Below the pieces are notes generated by a model. That model had not been told where the DNA came from and searched no databases. It worked only from the letters and a program-made list of their open reading frames with translations. From PALSA-350 sp963794165 (GTDB lineage: Bacteria; Acidobacteriota; Terriglobia; Terriglobales; Acidobacteriaceae): 64,000 nt of DNA. Both the position numbers and the translations under genes were made by a program. Each line of letters opens with the position of its first letter. Position 1 is the stretch's first letter. Shown here piece after piece: positions 9,563 through 19,251 of the stretch. Location: the NCBI GenBank assembly GCA_963794165.1, contig CAWCCT010000009.1, forward strand, positions 248,001 to 312,000. The letters run 5' to 3'.

Positions 9563-10131
9563 CTTTTATTCTCCTTCATCCTTTGACCGTCCATGGCGCA
9601 TCCGGAAGTCGGCAAAGGATCTGCCTCGCGCGGCGTCGGTCGTTTTCTATTTGTTAGACGCGAATGCTCTCTTGCGGGAACAATTTTTTCGTCTGGGTTT
9701 CTTGTTGTCCAACCGGTGACTGGAAAGATTCCCTGCGCCGTAACGACGCTTCCGGTGGAATTTCGTGAGCGCGAAAACCTTATGCAGAAGCGCTTTAAAC
9801 AGGCTTGGCTTCTGTTATAAGGTCGCGCATGCGTCTCAATCTTCTGCATGTCGCGCTGCTGTAATCGTGGCTAATGACGTTCCGTCTCCGGATGCTCGAT
9901 GCCTCTACTGAAGCTGGAAAATCACAGAAAGGGGCGGTTAGCTAAGTCAATGCCCAAAAGGCGCAATCTCATTAGGCCAAGTAGAACTTAACGCGATCGA
10001 AAGTTGGGGTCAACACTTTTTTTCATAGATATTACTCGGTTGGTTCCCAAAAATGGAATATGCGCCGTCTCTGCGCAAGTTTTGGGGCAACTCGATACCA
10101 TGGGCGAAGGCAGATCGCCTGCCGCACTTCG
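9563..10131. other. intergenic region with no supported gene
   Basis: A 569-nt gap between divergent genes rpoZ and the 151-residue membrane protein. It must hold the rpoZ promoter and possibly that of the plus-strand gene. Short open frames exist on both strands, but none has a ribosome-binding site together with recognisable protein features. I could not identify a structured RNA here by eye. Confidence 0.5.
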
Positions 10132-10587
10132 ATGATGAAAAACTCAACCGCCGACCTTGCCGCCGAACCTGCCGTACCCCCACTTTTGCTGGAAAAAGCA
10201 GAGAAAGGTTCGCATCGCTCTATGTGGGAACTTCTCCTTCAGTTGCGCGTTTTGCTGCCCTACCTCGCCCGCCTGGTGCCGCTGCTCGACCGGGGTTTGC
10301 TCAAGCCGCCTTCAGACTCCCCCGAACTTTCCAAGGGAATCATCGAGATGCGCACCGGGCAACGTGATTTGGAGGTCCAGGCCAGAAATCAGGCGCTCCA
10401 GCTGGAGCGGATCGAACAGCAAATGGGCCGGCTGCGTGTCGTGCACGAGAATAGCGTCGAAGAGAGCCGCAAGCTTTTTGCCGATTTGCAGACCCTCCGC
10501 CGCTGGCTTATCGCCATGTCAGTGGTGATCGCGGCGCTTTTTCTGGCCACAGCCGCGATGGTCGCTTTCCTGGTGATCCGCCCCTAG
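10132..10587 (+). CDS. coiled-coil protein with C-terminal membrane anchor
   Basis: Function not recognised. About 151 residues from ATG 10132 (a second ATG follows directly at 10135; an upstream ATG at 10060 gives an Arg-rich lead that looks non-coding). Residues 35-60 are hydrophobic and Leu-rich (LLLQLRVLLPYLARLVPLL). A charged helical stretch with heptad-like spacing follows (ALQLERIEQQMGRLRVVHEN). The C-terminus is a clear transmembrane helix (MSVVIAALFLATAAMVAFLV) ending two residues before the stop. This suits a tail-anchored inner-membrane protein, perhaps a scaffold. Confidence 0.65.
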   Translation: MMKNSTADLAAEPAVPPLLLEKAEKGSHRSMWELLLQLRVLLPYLARLVPLLDRGLLKPPSDSPELSKGIIEMRTGQRDLEVQARNQALQLERIEQQMGRLRVVHENSVEESRKLFADLQTLRRWLIAMSVVIAALFLATAAMVAFLVIRP

Positions 10588-10862
10588 TCGTCGTGTTTTG
10601 GCCGGGTCTTGGCTTATTGTTGATATTAAGAAAATAAATGTTCGCCGCACGAATTCTAGTTTTCGTGAACGTCAAATTGTGCCGCGTCCTCGAACCCTTT
10701 CTGTTGCCAGTCGTATAAATCCGGGACTAGGATACGCGATAGTTCGGTGCAGTCCTCTTCCTTGGACGTGCCAGGATATCCCCTACGAAGTCGTTCCAGG
10801 CCTCACGATAGCAAAGAAAAAGCTGGCGACTTCCTTCGTCAGCGTGTGTGGAGTGACTCTCT

Positions 10863-11609
10863 ATGGCATGGTATGCCTATTGTATTAGTGAAAAGCAGGC
10901 GTTTCCTGAACTTAGCCGTCACCGAAAACCCATACCAATGGAATCGGTGATGGGAATCTCAGGAAATCAAATCTTCCTCTATCCAGCCAGTGATTTAGCC
11001 GTAATCGTCTCCGAACACCACCCCTTAGAAAACTTAGACCAGAAAGCAGCCGTTGAACACGCACGTGTGATCAGCGATTGTTTCAAAATGTCCACTGTTC
11101 TCCCTTTCCGCTTTGGCACTGTTTTTGCGGATGATGAAGCGCTGAGAAAATCGATACGCTCCAATCAACGGCAGTTTCTTGCCAATGTTGAGCGTTTGCG
11201 CGGTAAGGCGGAGATGCACCTGAAAGTCCTGCTGGATGATTGCTGCCGCGATCAGGGAACTCCAGTGGCGATGGACCGGGTGGGCAAAGAATACCTGTCC
11301 AGCTTGCGGGAGAGTGCTACACGGCAACGCGAACGTCAAACCAAGGCGCGGGCCGTCTCGGTACAGATGCACCGCATGTTCAGCCCACTCGATGAAGAGA
11401 TCAGCTGCCGCCGGATGGATTCCGGCAAGATGCTGCTCGACATCGCTCACCTGATTGATCACAAGGGTATTGAGCGCTACCAGAATAAGTATTCAAGCGC
11501 CAGCCAGCTGTTGAAGGATTGCCACATGCAACTCTCCGGACCGTGGCCACCCTATCACTTCGTGCAACGGCTAACACGGCCAGTGCATGTACATGCCGTA
11601 CCTGCGTAG
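10863..11609 (+). CDS. GvpL/GvpF-family protein, solitary
   Basis: A 248-residue protein resembling gas-vesicle GvpL/GvpF. Supporting segments are the opening WYAYCI, the central VLPFRFGTVFADDEALRKSI and the C-terminal GPWPPYHFV, all typical of this family. GvpF/L proteins are accessory components of gas vesicle assembly. No GvpA, GvpN or other gvp gene is visible within 64 kb, so a role in gas vesicles is doubtful; solitary homologues may do something else. ATG 10863 has a GGAG about 11 nt upstream. A strong intrinsic terminator follows within 20 nt of the stop, so the gene is probably transcribed alone. Confidence 0.8.
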   Translation: MAWYAYCISEKQAFPELSRHRKPIPMESVMGISGNQIFLYPASDLAVIVSEHHPLENLDQKAAVEHARVISDCFKMSTVLPFRFGTVFADDEALRKSIRSNQRQFLANVERLRGKAEMHLKVLLDDCCRDQGTPVAMDRVGKEYLSSLRESATRQRERQTKARAVSVQMHRMFSPLDEEISCRRMDSGKMLLDIAHLIDHKGIERYQNKYSSASQLLKDCHMQLSGPWPPYHFVQRLTRPVHVHAVPA

Positions 11610-11628
11610 GACGTTACATTTGGAACAA

Positions 11629-11662
11629 ACGAAACCCCGGCATCCGCCGGGGTTTCGTTTTT
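11629..11662 (+). terminator. intrinsic terminator after the GvpL/F gene
   Basis: A perfect 13-bp stem (ACGAAACCCCGGC / GCCGGGGTTTCGT) with a four-base loop ATCC, followed by a T-run. It starts about 20 nt after the stop codon. This is the clearest Rho-independent terminator in the window. Confidence 0.93.
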
Positions 11663-11670
11663 GCTCAGAA

Positions 11671-11870
11671 CGAAGGGCACGGCTTCAGCCGTGCCGCCCT
11701 GCACGATGCTTACAAGGGCTTTAGCCCCTGAGGTATGTTTTTAAACTCGTTCTGCGCACTCTCAGTGGAGGAAAGGGATGACTTCGCTCTGGACATCTAG
11801 AAAGGTACCTCAGCGGCTAAAGCCGTGAAACCCATAGCCATCTTCGGCACGGCTGAAGCCGTGCCCTTCG
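11671..11870. repeat. inverted repeat with GGCACGGCTTCAGCCGTGCC core
   Basis: Arm 1 (11671 to about 11740) and arm 2 (about 11800-11870) match in reverse complement at the outer 25 bases (CGAAGGGCACGGCTTCAGCC followed by GTGCC) and again at GGCTTTAGCC next to CTGAGGTA. Each outer core is itself a small palindrome. It lies between the GvpL/F terminator and the 3' end of pgsA and is a different repeat family from the GGTGCCCCA elements. Confidence 0.8.
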
Positions 11871-11925
11871 TGGAGAGATTTTGCGCAGTTTGTTCCGGCG
11901 GTCTCTCTTTTTATGGCACTGTCGC

Positions 11926-12585
11926 CTATACCACCTTGTTCGCCGCCGGCATGTCTTTTCTGCGGCTCAACACAAAACTCGCATGAGAACGCCGGTCAGC
12001 CGATGCGTGGTCGATCTTGCGCCAAAACGCCACAAAATAATCCACTGCAGAAATAATGGACACCAGCACCATGAAATAGATTGCGGCGATAGCGATCCAC
12101 TGCACCGGCATTATGAACCAGCCAAAGTGCCACGCATACCAGCCATGAGCCAGGATTACGGCCACCACCGAGACAATCTGAATCACCGTCTTCAGCTTGC
12201 CCAGATCGCTGGCCTCGATGGTAAATCCCTCTGAACTGGCTATGGAGCGCAGTCCACTGACGAGAAACTCACGGCCAATGACCAAAACCGCCACCCATGC
12301 TTTCATGAGGTGCGGGTTGAACTGAACCAGGCAGACGTAGGCCGCCGTAATCATCAGCTTGTCGGCCAATGGGTCAAGCAGCATACCCATGGTCGTGATC
12401 TGCCCGCGTTTGCGTGCCAGGTAGCCGTCCACCCCATCGGTGATGGAGGCCAGGATGAATAACAACGAGGCCGCTATCTCCTGCTCACCATGAACGCTGC
12501 GAAAGGGAAAGAAACCGGAGAGCATCCAGATGAGCAAGGGAATGCAACAGATGCGGCTCATCGTGATGGAGTTCGGCAGGTTCAC
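11926..12585 (-). CDS. pgsA: CDP-diacylglycerol--glycerol-3-phosphate 3-phosphatidyltransferase
   Basis: A 219-residue inner-membrane enzyme that makes phosphatidylglycerophosphate, the first committed step to phosphatidylglycerol. The CDP-alcohol phosphotransferase motif is complete: DGVDGYLARKRGQITTMGML leading to DPLADK, giving D-x2-DG-x2-AR-x8-G-x3-D-x3-D. Several transmembrane helices follow. The start MNLPNSITMSR is typical. The C-terminal 40 residues after the last helix are polar and longer than in many homologues. It is not clearly co-transcribed with its neighbours. Confidence 0.92.
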   Translation of the reverse strand: MNLPNSITMSRICCIPLLIWMLSGFFPFRSVHGEQEIAASLLFILASITDGVDGYLARKRGQITTMGMLLDPLADKLMITAAYVCLVQFNPHLMKAWVAVLVIGREFLVSGLRSIASSEGFTIEASDLGKLKTVIQIVSVVAVILAHGWYAWHFGWFIMPVQWIAIAAIYFMVLVSIISAVDYFVAFWRKIDHASADRRSHASFVLSRRKDMPAANKVV

Positions 12586-12688
12586 GATTGACTCGGTTGT
12601 TGAGGGGAGGCGTTCGCCCTTGTATTAATTATGCACCAGGCGCCTGCTGTTGGCTCAGGCGCCGGGTGGCCGTTACTTTAGTCCCGCC

Positions 12689-13954
<1,266 letters not shown>

Positions 13955-14238
13955 AACAAGTTCTCCAGGTATGGACTGCGTTGGCAGCCCGCAAAGTCCC
14001 GCCACGGTTGAGCCCTTCGCGCCCGGGCGGGACGGCGCAGGCGCTCAGATTTCCACGTTCCACAGGAAATCAGGTTTCCGGCGAGCCTACGCGCGGTATG
14101 CGCCCACTTGGCCGGGTCGGTTTCTCTTACGAACCCAAACCTACTGAGTATAGACCCCCAATGGAATGAGATGCTTCACAAGGACGAATCCTCTACCCTT
14201 TAGCGTCATGCGGCTATGGCCATTTAGTATGAGCAGGC

Positions 14239-15744
14239 ATGCCGGTAGATACGATTTCCCCAACGCGGGCCGAATTTCTGCACCTGGCGGCTACTCACAC
14301 CCTGGTTCCGGTTTACCGTACGCTCACGGCCGACCTCGAAACCCCGGTATCCGCCTTCTTGCGCCTGGCTGCCGACGAACCGCAGTCTTTCCTCCTTGAA
14401 TCCGTGGAAGGCGGCGAAAAAGTGGGTCGCTATACCTTTATCGGCATCCGTCCCTATCGCACCATCTTGTCCCGCGGAAGCAACATAGTTATCAACGAGC
14501 GCGGCAAGAAACGATCCCTGCAGGGGGATGTCTTCGCGCTGCTGAAGGAGTTGCTAGGAGGCCAGAAACCCGCGCATATCCCGGGTCTGCCGCCGTTTAC
14601 CTCAGGCGCGGTCGGCTTTTTTGCCTACGACGTGGTGCGCCAGCTGGAGCGCCTCCCTGAGCTGGCGGAGGACGATTTAGGCGTTCCGGACGCGTGCCTG
14701 ATGTTTTTCGACGAGGTGCTGGCCTTCGACCATGTGCGCAAGCAAATCCAGCTCATCGTGACTGCCGATATTGGCCGCCAGAAACCCGCCGCCGCGTACG
14801 CGGATGCCAAAAAGCGCTTGGCCCGGCTGGAGAAGCGCCTGGCTAGACCAATCCCCAAAAACCGGTCCGTTGCACCCCGGGGTAAGCTTTCCGTCACCAG
14901 CCATACCATTAAGAAGGACTTCCTGGCCTCCGTCGACAGGATCAAGGAGTACATTGTTGCCGGTGACATCTTCCAGGCCGTGTTATCCCAGCGCTTTGAG
15001 TTGAAGCCGGGTGTCGACCCGTTCTCTATCTACCGCGCCCTGCGCATAGTCAATCCGTCGCCCTACCTCTATTTCCTGCGTTTCGATTTGGACAAGGCTT
15101 CCACGTGCCTGGTGGGCTCGTCACCCGAACTGTTGGTGCGGGTGCAGGGGCGTCACGTGGAGTATCGGCCGATCGCGGGGACCCGTCCTCGCGCGGCCAA
15201 CGAAGAAGAGGATCTGCGCATCGAGCAGGAATTGCTGGGCGATGAGAAAGAGCGGGCCGAGCACGTGATGCTGGTCGACCTGGGGCGCAACGATATTGGC
15301 AGAGTCTGCGACTTCGGCACCGTCCGGGTGAAGAGCCTGATGCATGTGGAACGTTATTCCCACGTGATGCACCTGGTCAGTTCCCTCGAGGGTCAGCTCA
15401 AGAAGGGACTCTCGGCGGTGGACGCTTTTTGTTCCTGCTTCCCGGCCGGCACCCTGAGCGGCGCTCCCAAGATACGCGCGATGGAAATTATCGAGGAGCT
15501 GGAGCCGACGCGGCGGGGCATTTATGGCGGCAGCGTTTTCTACGCTGACTTTTCCGGCAATTTTGACTCCTGCATTGCCATTCGCAGCATGTTGCTCAAG
15601 GGAGACCAGGGCTACCTTCAGGCCGGCAGTGGCATAGTGGCTGACTCGGTGCCGGAGGAAGAGTATCAAGAGTCGGTCAACAAGTCGAAAGCGCTTGTCC
15701 GCGCCGTGGAAGCAGCCAGAGCGGCAGCCTCACAGAGCAAGTGA
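14239..15744 (+). CDS. trpE: anthranilate synthase component I
   Basis: A 501-residue chorismate-using enzyme, the first step of tryptophan synthesis. The N-terminal regulatory domain has SFLLESVEGGEKVGRYTFIG, where the LLES element commonly binds feedback tryptophan. The catalytic domain has SSPELLV, IAGTRPRA, LVDLGRNDIGRV and FPAGTLSGAPKIRAMEIIEE, with the GSGIVADS end motif. ATG 14239 has a weak AGCAGG upstream. The stop codon falls within the first bases of a long inverted repeat that separates it from trpG. Later trp genes are not in the window. Confidence 0.95.
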   Translation: MPVDTISPTRAEFLHLAATHTLVPVYRTLTADLETPVSAFLRLAADEPQSFLLESVEGGEKVGRYTFIGIRPYRTILSRGSNIVINERGKKRSLQGDVFALLKELLGGQKPAHIPGLPPFTSGAVGFFAYDVVRQLERLPELAEDDLGVPDACLMFFDEVLAFDHVRKQIQLIVTADIGRQKPAAAYADAKKRLARLEKRLARPIPKNRSVAPRGKLSVTSHTIKKDFLASVDRIKEYIVAGDIFQAVLSQRFELKPGVDPFSIYRALRIVNPSPYLYFLRFDLDKASTCLVGSSPELLVRVQGRHVEYRPIAGTRPRAANEEEDLRIEQELLGDEKERAEHVMLVDLGRNDIGRVCDFGTVRVKSLMHVERYSHVMHLVSSLEGQLKKGLSAVDAFCSCFPAGTLSGAPKIRAMEIIEELEPTRRGIYGGSVFYADFSGNFDSCIAIRSMLLKGDQGYLQAGSGIVADSVPEEEYQESVNKSKALVRAVEAARAAASQSK

Positions 15745-15980
15745 GAACCTCCTGGATAAGACGATGGGTGCCCCAGGTCTCGTTTTGAGACCTGGGATCC
15801 TCCACGCAAATGCCGGCGGACCCGAGTTCTCACGCCATTCCATCTGGACTTTAGAGTGTGGCATCAGTACCTAGGGCTTTCTCGAAGTTAGAGTTCTAAA
15901 TTTCCGGCATCTGAGTGGGGGATCCCAGGTCTCAAAAGCGAGACCTGGGGCACCCGTCGTCTTATCCAGGAGGTTCTCAC
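15741..15980. repeat. long near-perfect inverted repeat splitting trpE and trpG
   Basis: Arm 1 (15741-15800) and arm 2 (15920-15980) are reverse complements with only about two differences over 60 bases: GTGAGAACCTCCTGGATAAG, then ACGATGGGTGCCCCAGGTCT, then a short palindromic CTCGTTTTGAG end and ACCTGGGATCC. The spacer is about 119 nt. The GGTGCCCCAGGTCT block also occurs inside the element at 7711-7963. The trpE TGA lies in arm 1, so the element sits directly at the gene end. Confidence 0.92.
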
Positions 15981-16070
15981 ACAGACTCTAACGTCCTGGG
16001 CTACTCTGTCGGGGACTCATTGGATGTGAATGGCCGTCCAACCGTTGCTACACTGAGAGAAGTGGTGTCC

Positions 16071-16646
16071 ATGGTCTTCGTTCTCGACAACTACGACTCA
16101 TTTACCTACAACCTGGTGCAGTACATGGGGGAGTTAGGGGCGGAAATGATAATCCGCCGTAATGACGAGTTGACGGTCGAGCAGATTGAGGATCTCAAGC
16201 CCGCCCGCATCGTCCTTTCTCCCGGACCGTGCACCCCCCAGGAAGCCGGCATCAGCATTCCGCTGATTCGCCATTTTGCCGGTAAAGTGCCCATACTCGG
16301 TGTTTGCCTTGGCCATCAGGCGATCGGAGCCGCCTTCGGGGGCAAGGTGGTGCGTGCACCGAAGGTGATGCACGGCAAGACCAGCCCCGTGGAACACGAT
16401 GGACGCAGTCTCTTCGCCGGCCTTCCTAGCCCTATGACCTGTACGCGCTATCACTCACTGATCGTTGCCGATGAGGGTCTGCCGGAGGAACTTGAAGTGA
16501 GCGCGCGCGTACAAAACGGCGCCAGCAATGGAACCATCATGGGCCTGCGGCATCGCCGCTTTCCCATCGAGGGGGTCCAGTTTCATCCCGAGAGTGTGCT
16601 CACCGCGGACGGCAAGAGCCTGATTCGGAATTTTCTCAGCCTCTAA
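16071..16646 (+). CDS. trpG: anthranilate synthase component II (glutamine amidotransferase)
   Basis: A 191-residue class-I amidotransferase supplying ammonia to TrpE; it may also serve p-aminobenzoate synthesis, as no separate pabA is visible. MVFVLDNYDSFTYNLVQY is the classic start; LSPGPCTP, the nucleophile motif GVCLGHQAIG and the catalytic FHPES are all present. The open frame extends upstream to 15915 through repeat sequence, so ATG 16071 is chosen. Its stop overlaps the next start (TAATG), implying translational coupling with the FecR-like gene. Confidence 0.95.
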   Translation: MVFVLDNYDSFTYNLVQYMGELGAEMIIRRNDELTVEQIEDLKPARIVLSPGPCTPQEAGISIPLIRHFAGKVPILGVCLGHQAIGAAFGGKVVRAPKVMHGKTSPVEHDGRSLFAGLPSPMTCTRYHSLIVADEGLPEELEVSARVQNGASNGTIMGLRHRRFPIEGVQFHPESVLTADGKSLIRNFLSL

Positions 16647-17575
16647 TGCGATTTCTACTGCCCCTTGTTTTGTTTGCGCCGCTACTGGCCGCCCAGCAGC
16701 CCATCGGGCGCACCACTTCTACCGAGGTGCAGGTGTCGGGCGCAGTCGATATTTCTCATGGCGAGACAATGCTCGGTAACGGCAGCGCGATCACTGCCGG
16801 TAAGCAGGCGGTGAAGATCACGCTCCAGCGCGGCGGAGAACTACGACTGTGCTCGACCAGCACCGTTCACCTGTCGAGGGATCGCTCCATCGAAGATCCA
16901 GGCAGCAGCGCGCTCATGATGGCGCTCGACCGGGGTGCGATTGAGGCTAATTACGACGTCGGCAAGTATTCCGATGTGCTGCTGACCCCAGACTTGCGCA
17001 TCCTTATCTCCGGGCCGGGACAGGCCCAGCTGAGCATACGAGTAAACACACAGGGAGACACCTGCGTAGACAATCACGGCCCCGGAGCCCCCTATGTCAC
17101 GGTGAGCAGTCAACTGGAAGGCGGGGCGTACCGGGTTCTGCCGGATCAGCGTGTCACCTTCGAACATGGCAGCCTCAGCGAGGTGGTCGATCATGAGCCG
17201 GAGCCCTGCGGTTGCCCACCCATGCCAGTCACTTCCGTGGCCAGCGCCAGCGGCGGTCCTTCCTCTACCCCTGCGGACACCGCCTTCCCCATAGCGGAAA
17301 GCGAGGGACTGGCTGCCCCGCCTCCTCCGCCCACCGCGCCCGCGGTACCCGCGGGGCAGACGCATGCCCAGGTGACTGTGCCACTCACCTATAACGGAGA
17401 AAAGCCTGCTGCCGTCCCAGCCGCCGCTCCGGCCTCGTCTCCGCCTGCCCCCGCGCCCGCCGCACCGGCGCCCCCGCCAACGCCGCCGGCTGAAGCTGCA
17501 CCCCCGCCCCCAACCAGCCAGGGCGGGTTCTTCCACCGCATCGGCCATTTCTTCTCCAGAATCTTCGGCAAGTAG
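16646..17575 (+). CDS. exported FecR-like protein with Pro/Ala-rich tail
   Basis: A 309-residue protein. A signal peptide (MRFLLPLVLFAPLLAAQQ) is followed by a beta-rich domain to about residue 185 (ITLQRGGELRLCSTSTVHLS; ALDRGAIEANYDVG) resembling the FecR pattern of 'trigger' beta-roll domains. A CGC-containing segment and a long Pro/Ala/Ser-rich region follow, and the end is a basic amphipathic segment, FFHRIGHFFSRIFGK. It overlaps trpG by one base. Specific function is unknown; the tail could contact membrane or cell wall. Confidence 0.7.
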   Translation: MRFLLPLVLFAPLLAAQQPIGRTTSTEVQVSGAVDISHGETMLGNGSAITAGKQAVKITLQRGGELRLCSTSTVHLSRDRSIEDPGSSALMMALDRGAIEANYDVGKYSDVLLTPDLRILISGPGQAQLSIRVNTQGDTCVDNHGPGAPYVTVSSQLEGGAYRVLPDQRVTFEHGSLSEVVDHEPEPCGCPPMPVTSVASASGGPSSTPADTAFPIAESEGLAAPPPPPTAPAVPAGQTHAQVTVPLTYNGEKPAAVPAAAPASSPPAPAPAAPAPPPTPPAEAAPPPPTSQGGFFHRIGHFFSRIFGK

Positions 17576-17648
17576 AGAAGGGGCTACAATCGACAGTGTT
17601 GAGGTTCTGCTTCACCCAATCAGTCAGACATGAAGGAGTTCTTTGTTT

Positions 17649-18209
17649 ATGGCAATTCCTGCCACACAGATGCGTCCGGGCATGGTCATCAAGCACAACA
17701 ACGAGCTGCACACGGTCTTTAGCGTCGAGCATCGGACCCCTGGAAATCTGCGCGCTTTCATCCAAGCCAAGCTCCGCAACCTGCGCACCGGCGCCATGTT
17801 CGAGCATCGTTTCCGTTCTCCGGACCCCATTGACCGCGTCATCGTTGACGAAATTCCCATGGACTTTCTGTACTCGGATGGCGACGACTACTACTTCATG
17901 AACACCGAGAATTACGAACAGACCAATCTGAAGGGTGGCACCCTGGGCGATGCCATCGAGTACCTCATCCCTAATCTTCAGATCAAGGTGTCGTTCTTTG
18001 ATGGAGTTCCGGTAGGTATCGAGCTGCCGCAGACGGTGGAGATGACAGTAGTAGAAACCGAGCCCGGCCTCAAATCGGCCACCGCTTCTTCTGTGACCAA
18101 GCCAGCCAAGCTGGAAACTGGCCTGGTAGTGCAAGTGCCCCCTTTCATTAACGAAGGGGAGAAGATTCGTGTGGATACCGCCGAAGGCGCGTACCTGTCT
18201 CGAGCATGA
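17649..18209 (+). CDS. efp: elongation factor P with asparagine at the loop tip
   Basis: A 186-residue translation factor that relieves ribosome stalling at polyproline. ATG 17649 has AAGGAG at 17633-17638. The three-domain EF-P pattern is clear (MRPGMVIKHNNELHTV; GDDYYFMNTENYEQ; FINEGEKIRVDTAEGAYLSR). The KOW-domain loop reads RTPGNLRAF, placing Asn33 where E. coli has the modified Lys34 (PGKGQAF) and Pseudomonas has Arg. No epmA, epmB, ymfI or earP is visible. A TACAAT hexamer at 17585-17590 could be a -10 element. The start of the next gene overlaps the stop by four bases. Confidence 0.96.
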   Translation: MAIPATQMRPGMVIKHNNELHTVFSVEHRTPGNLRAFIQAKLRNLRTGAMFEHRFRSPDPIDRVIVDEIPMDFLYSDGDDYYFMNTENYEQTNLKGGTLGDAIEYLIPNLQIKVSFFDGVPVGIELPQTVEMTVVETEPGLKSATASSVTKPAKLETGLVVQVPPFINEGEKIRVDTAEGAYLSRA

Positions 18210-18493
18210 CTATGGTGCGCCATTACATTGTCAAAGGCCGTGTTCAAGGAGTGGGCTTTCGCTGGCTTGTCCATCGCGAAGCGGGGGCTCGCGGACTGAA
18301 GGGTTGGGTCCGCAATACCGACGCAGGCGAGGTCGAGATCATGGTAGCGGGCAGCGAGGAGAAATTGGCCGAACTTCGCACCGTGCTCGAACGCGGCTCG
18401 CGCGGCAGCCGTGTGGACGCTGTCTATGAGAGCAACGTGGAGGAAACGATGGCCGAAGGCCTGGAATCGTTCCAGATTGAAGGAGCTTGGTAG
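18206..18493 (+). CDS. acyP: acylphosphatase
   Basis: A 95-residue small hydrolase of acyl-phosphates. The signature KGRVQGVGFRWLVHREA contains the phosphate-binding Arg, and the catalytic Asn lies in LKGWVRNTDAGEVEI. Length and fold pattern (beta-alpha-beta) are normal. The start overlaps the efp stop (ATGA), so it is translated from the same message. It precedes apt by seven bases. The physiological substrate is not established for most bacterial members. Confidence 0.93.
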   Translation: MTMVRHYIVKGRVQGVGFRWLVHREAGARGLKGWVRNTDAGEVEIMVAGSEEKLAELRTVLERGSRGSRVDAVYESNVEETMAEGLESFQIEGAW

Positions 18494-18499
18494 CGACTG

Positions 18500-19045
18500 A
18501 TGCCCCATCCACCCATTAACTGTGAGCCGCTAAAATCTTTGATTCGTACCGTCCCTGATTTTCCCAAGCCGGGGATTCTTTTCTACGACATCACTACTTT
18601 GCTCAAGGACCGGAACGGTTACGCAACCCTGGTGGACGCCCTGGCAGCGCACTACATCGGATTAGAAGATGTGGATCTGGTGCTGGGCATCGAGGCACGG
18701 GGATTTATCTTCGGACCCGCCCTCGCCTATCGCCTGAATGCGGGATTCGTGCCGGTGCGCAAACCGCACAAGCTCCCCGCCCCTACTGCGCGTGTGACCT
18801 ATGACCTGGAATACGGAACAGATGCGCTCGAAATCCACCTGGATGCCATCGAGCCGGGGATGAACGTCCTGATCGTGGATGACCTGCTGGCCACCGGGGG
18901 AACCATGGAAGCAACCGTGAAGCTGGTTCGCCAGTTGGGCGCCAGGATCGTCGGCCTTGCCTTCGCCATCGAGCTCGACTTTCTCAATGGGCGCGATCGG
19001 TTCAAGGAGTACGACGTGTTCAGCCTGCTGCACTACAGCGAGTAG
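18500..19045 (+). CDS. apt: adenine phosphoribosyltransferase
   Basis: A 181-residue purine-salvage enzyme converting adenine and PRPP to AMP. The start region IRTVPDFPKPGILFYDIT, the base-binding GIEARGFIFG and the PRPP motif VLIVDDLLATGGTM are textbook. It is third in the tight efp-acyP-apt run with seven-base spacing, likely one transcript. Length is normal. Confidence 0.96.
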   Translation: MPHPPINCEPLKSLIRTVPDFPKPGILFYDITTLLKDRNGYATLVDALAAHYIGLEDVDLVLGIEARGFIFGPALAYRLNAGFVPVRKPHKLPAPTARVTYDLEYGTDALEIHLDAIEPGMNVLIVDDLLATGGTMEATVKLVRQLGARIVGLAFAIELDFLNGRDRFKEYDVFSLLHYSE

Positions 19046-19051
19046 GCAGGG

Positions 19052-19201
19052 CTATACCACTCTGCGACCGCTGAACAGGTGAATCACCAGGGCCACCGCC
19101 GCGACGATGAGCAGAATGTGCAGGGCAAATGCGGCGATGTGGAAGAGCAGAAAGCCGCCGACCCACAGCAGGATAAGAATAATCGCGAGCGCCAACCACA
19201 T
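19052..19201 (-). CDS. 49-residue two-helix membrane peptide (DUF5670-like)
   Basis: Translating the minus strand gives MWLALAIILILLWVGGFLLF, then a His-containing hydrophobic segment, and HLFSGRRVV at the end. This is close in length and pattern to the small lmo0937/DUF5670-type membrane proteins found in many bacteria. AAGGTG precedes the ATG by about nine bases. It is convergent with apt, with only six bases between stops. It is too short for many gene finders; function unknown. Confidence 0.7.
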   Translation of the reverse strand: MWLALAIILILLWVGGFLLFHIAAFALHILLIVAAVALVIHLFSGRRVV

Positions 19202-19251
19202 TGCCGTGCACCTTGCGGAGAGTATCTCATCTCAAAGGAGCGATTAGCACC

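Noticed and set aside
9593..9820. 75-residue frame in the rpoZ upstream gap
   Set aside because: No ribosome site, no conserved features, mixed composition.
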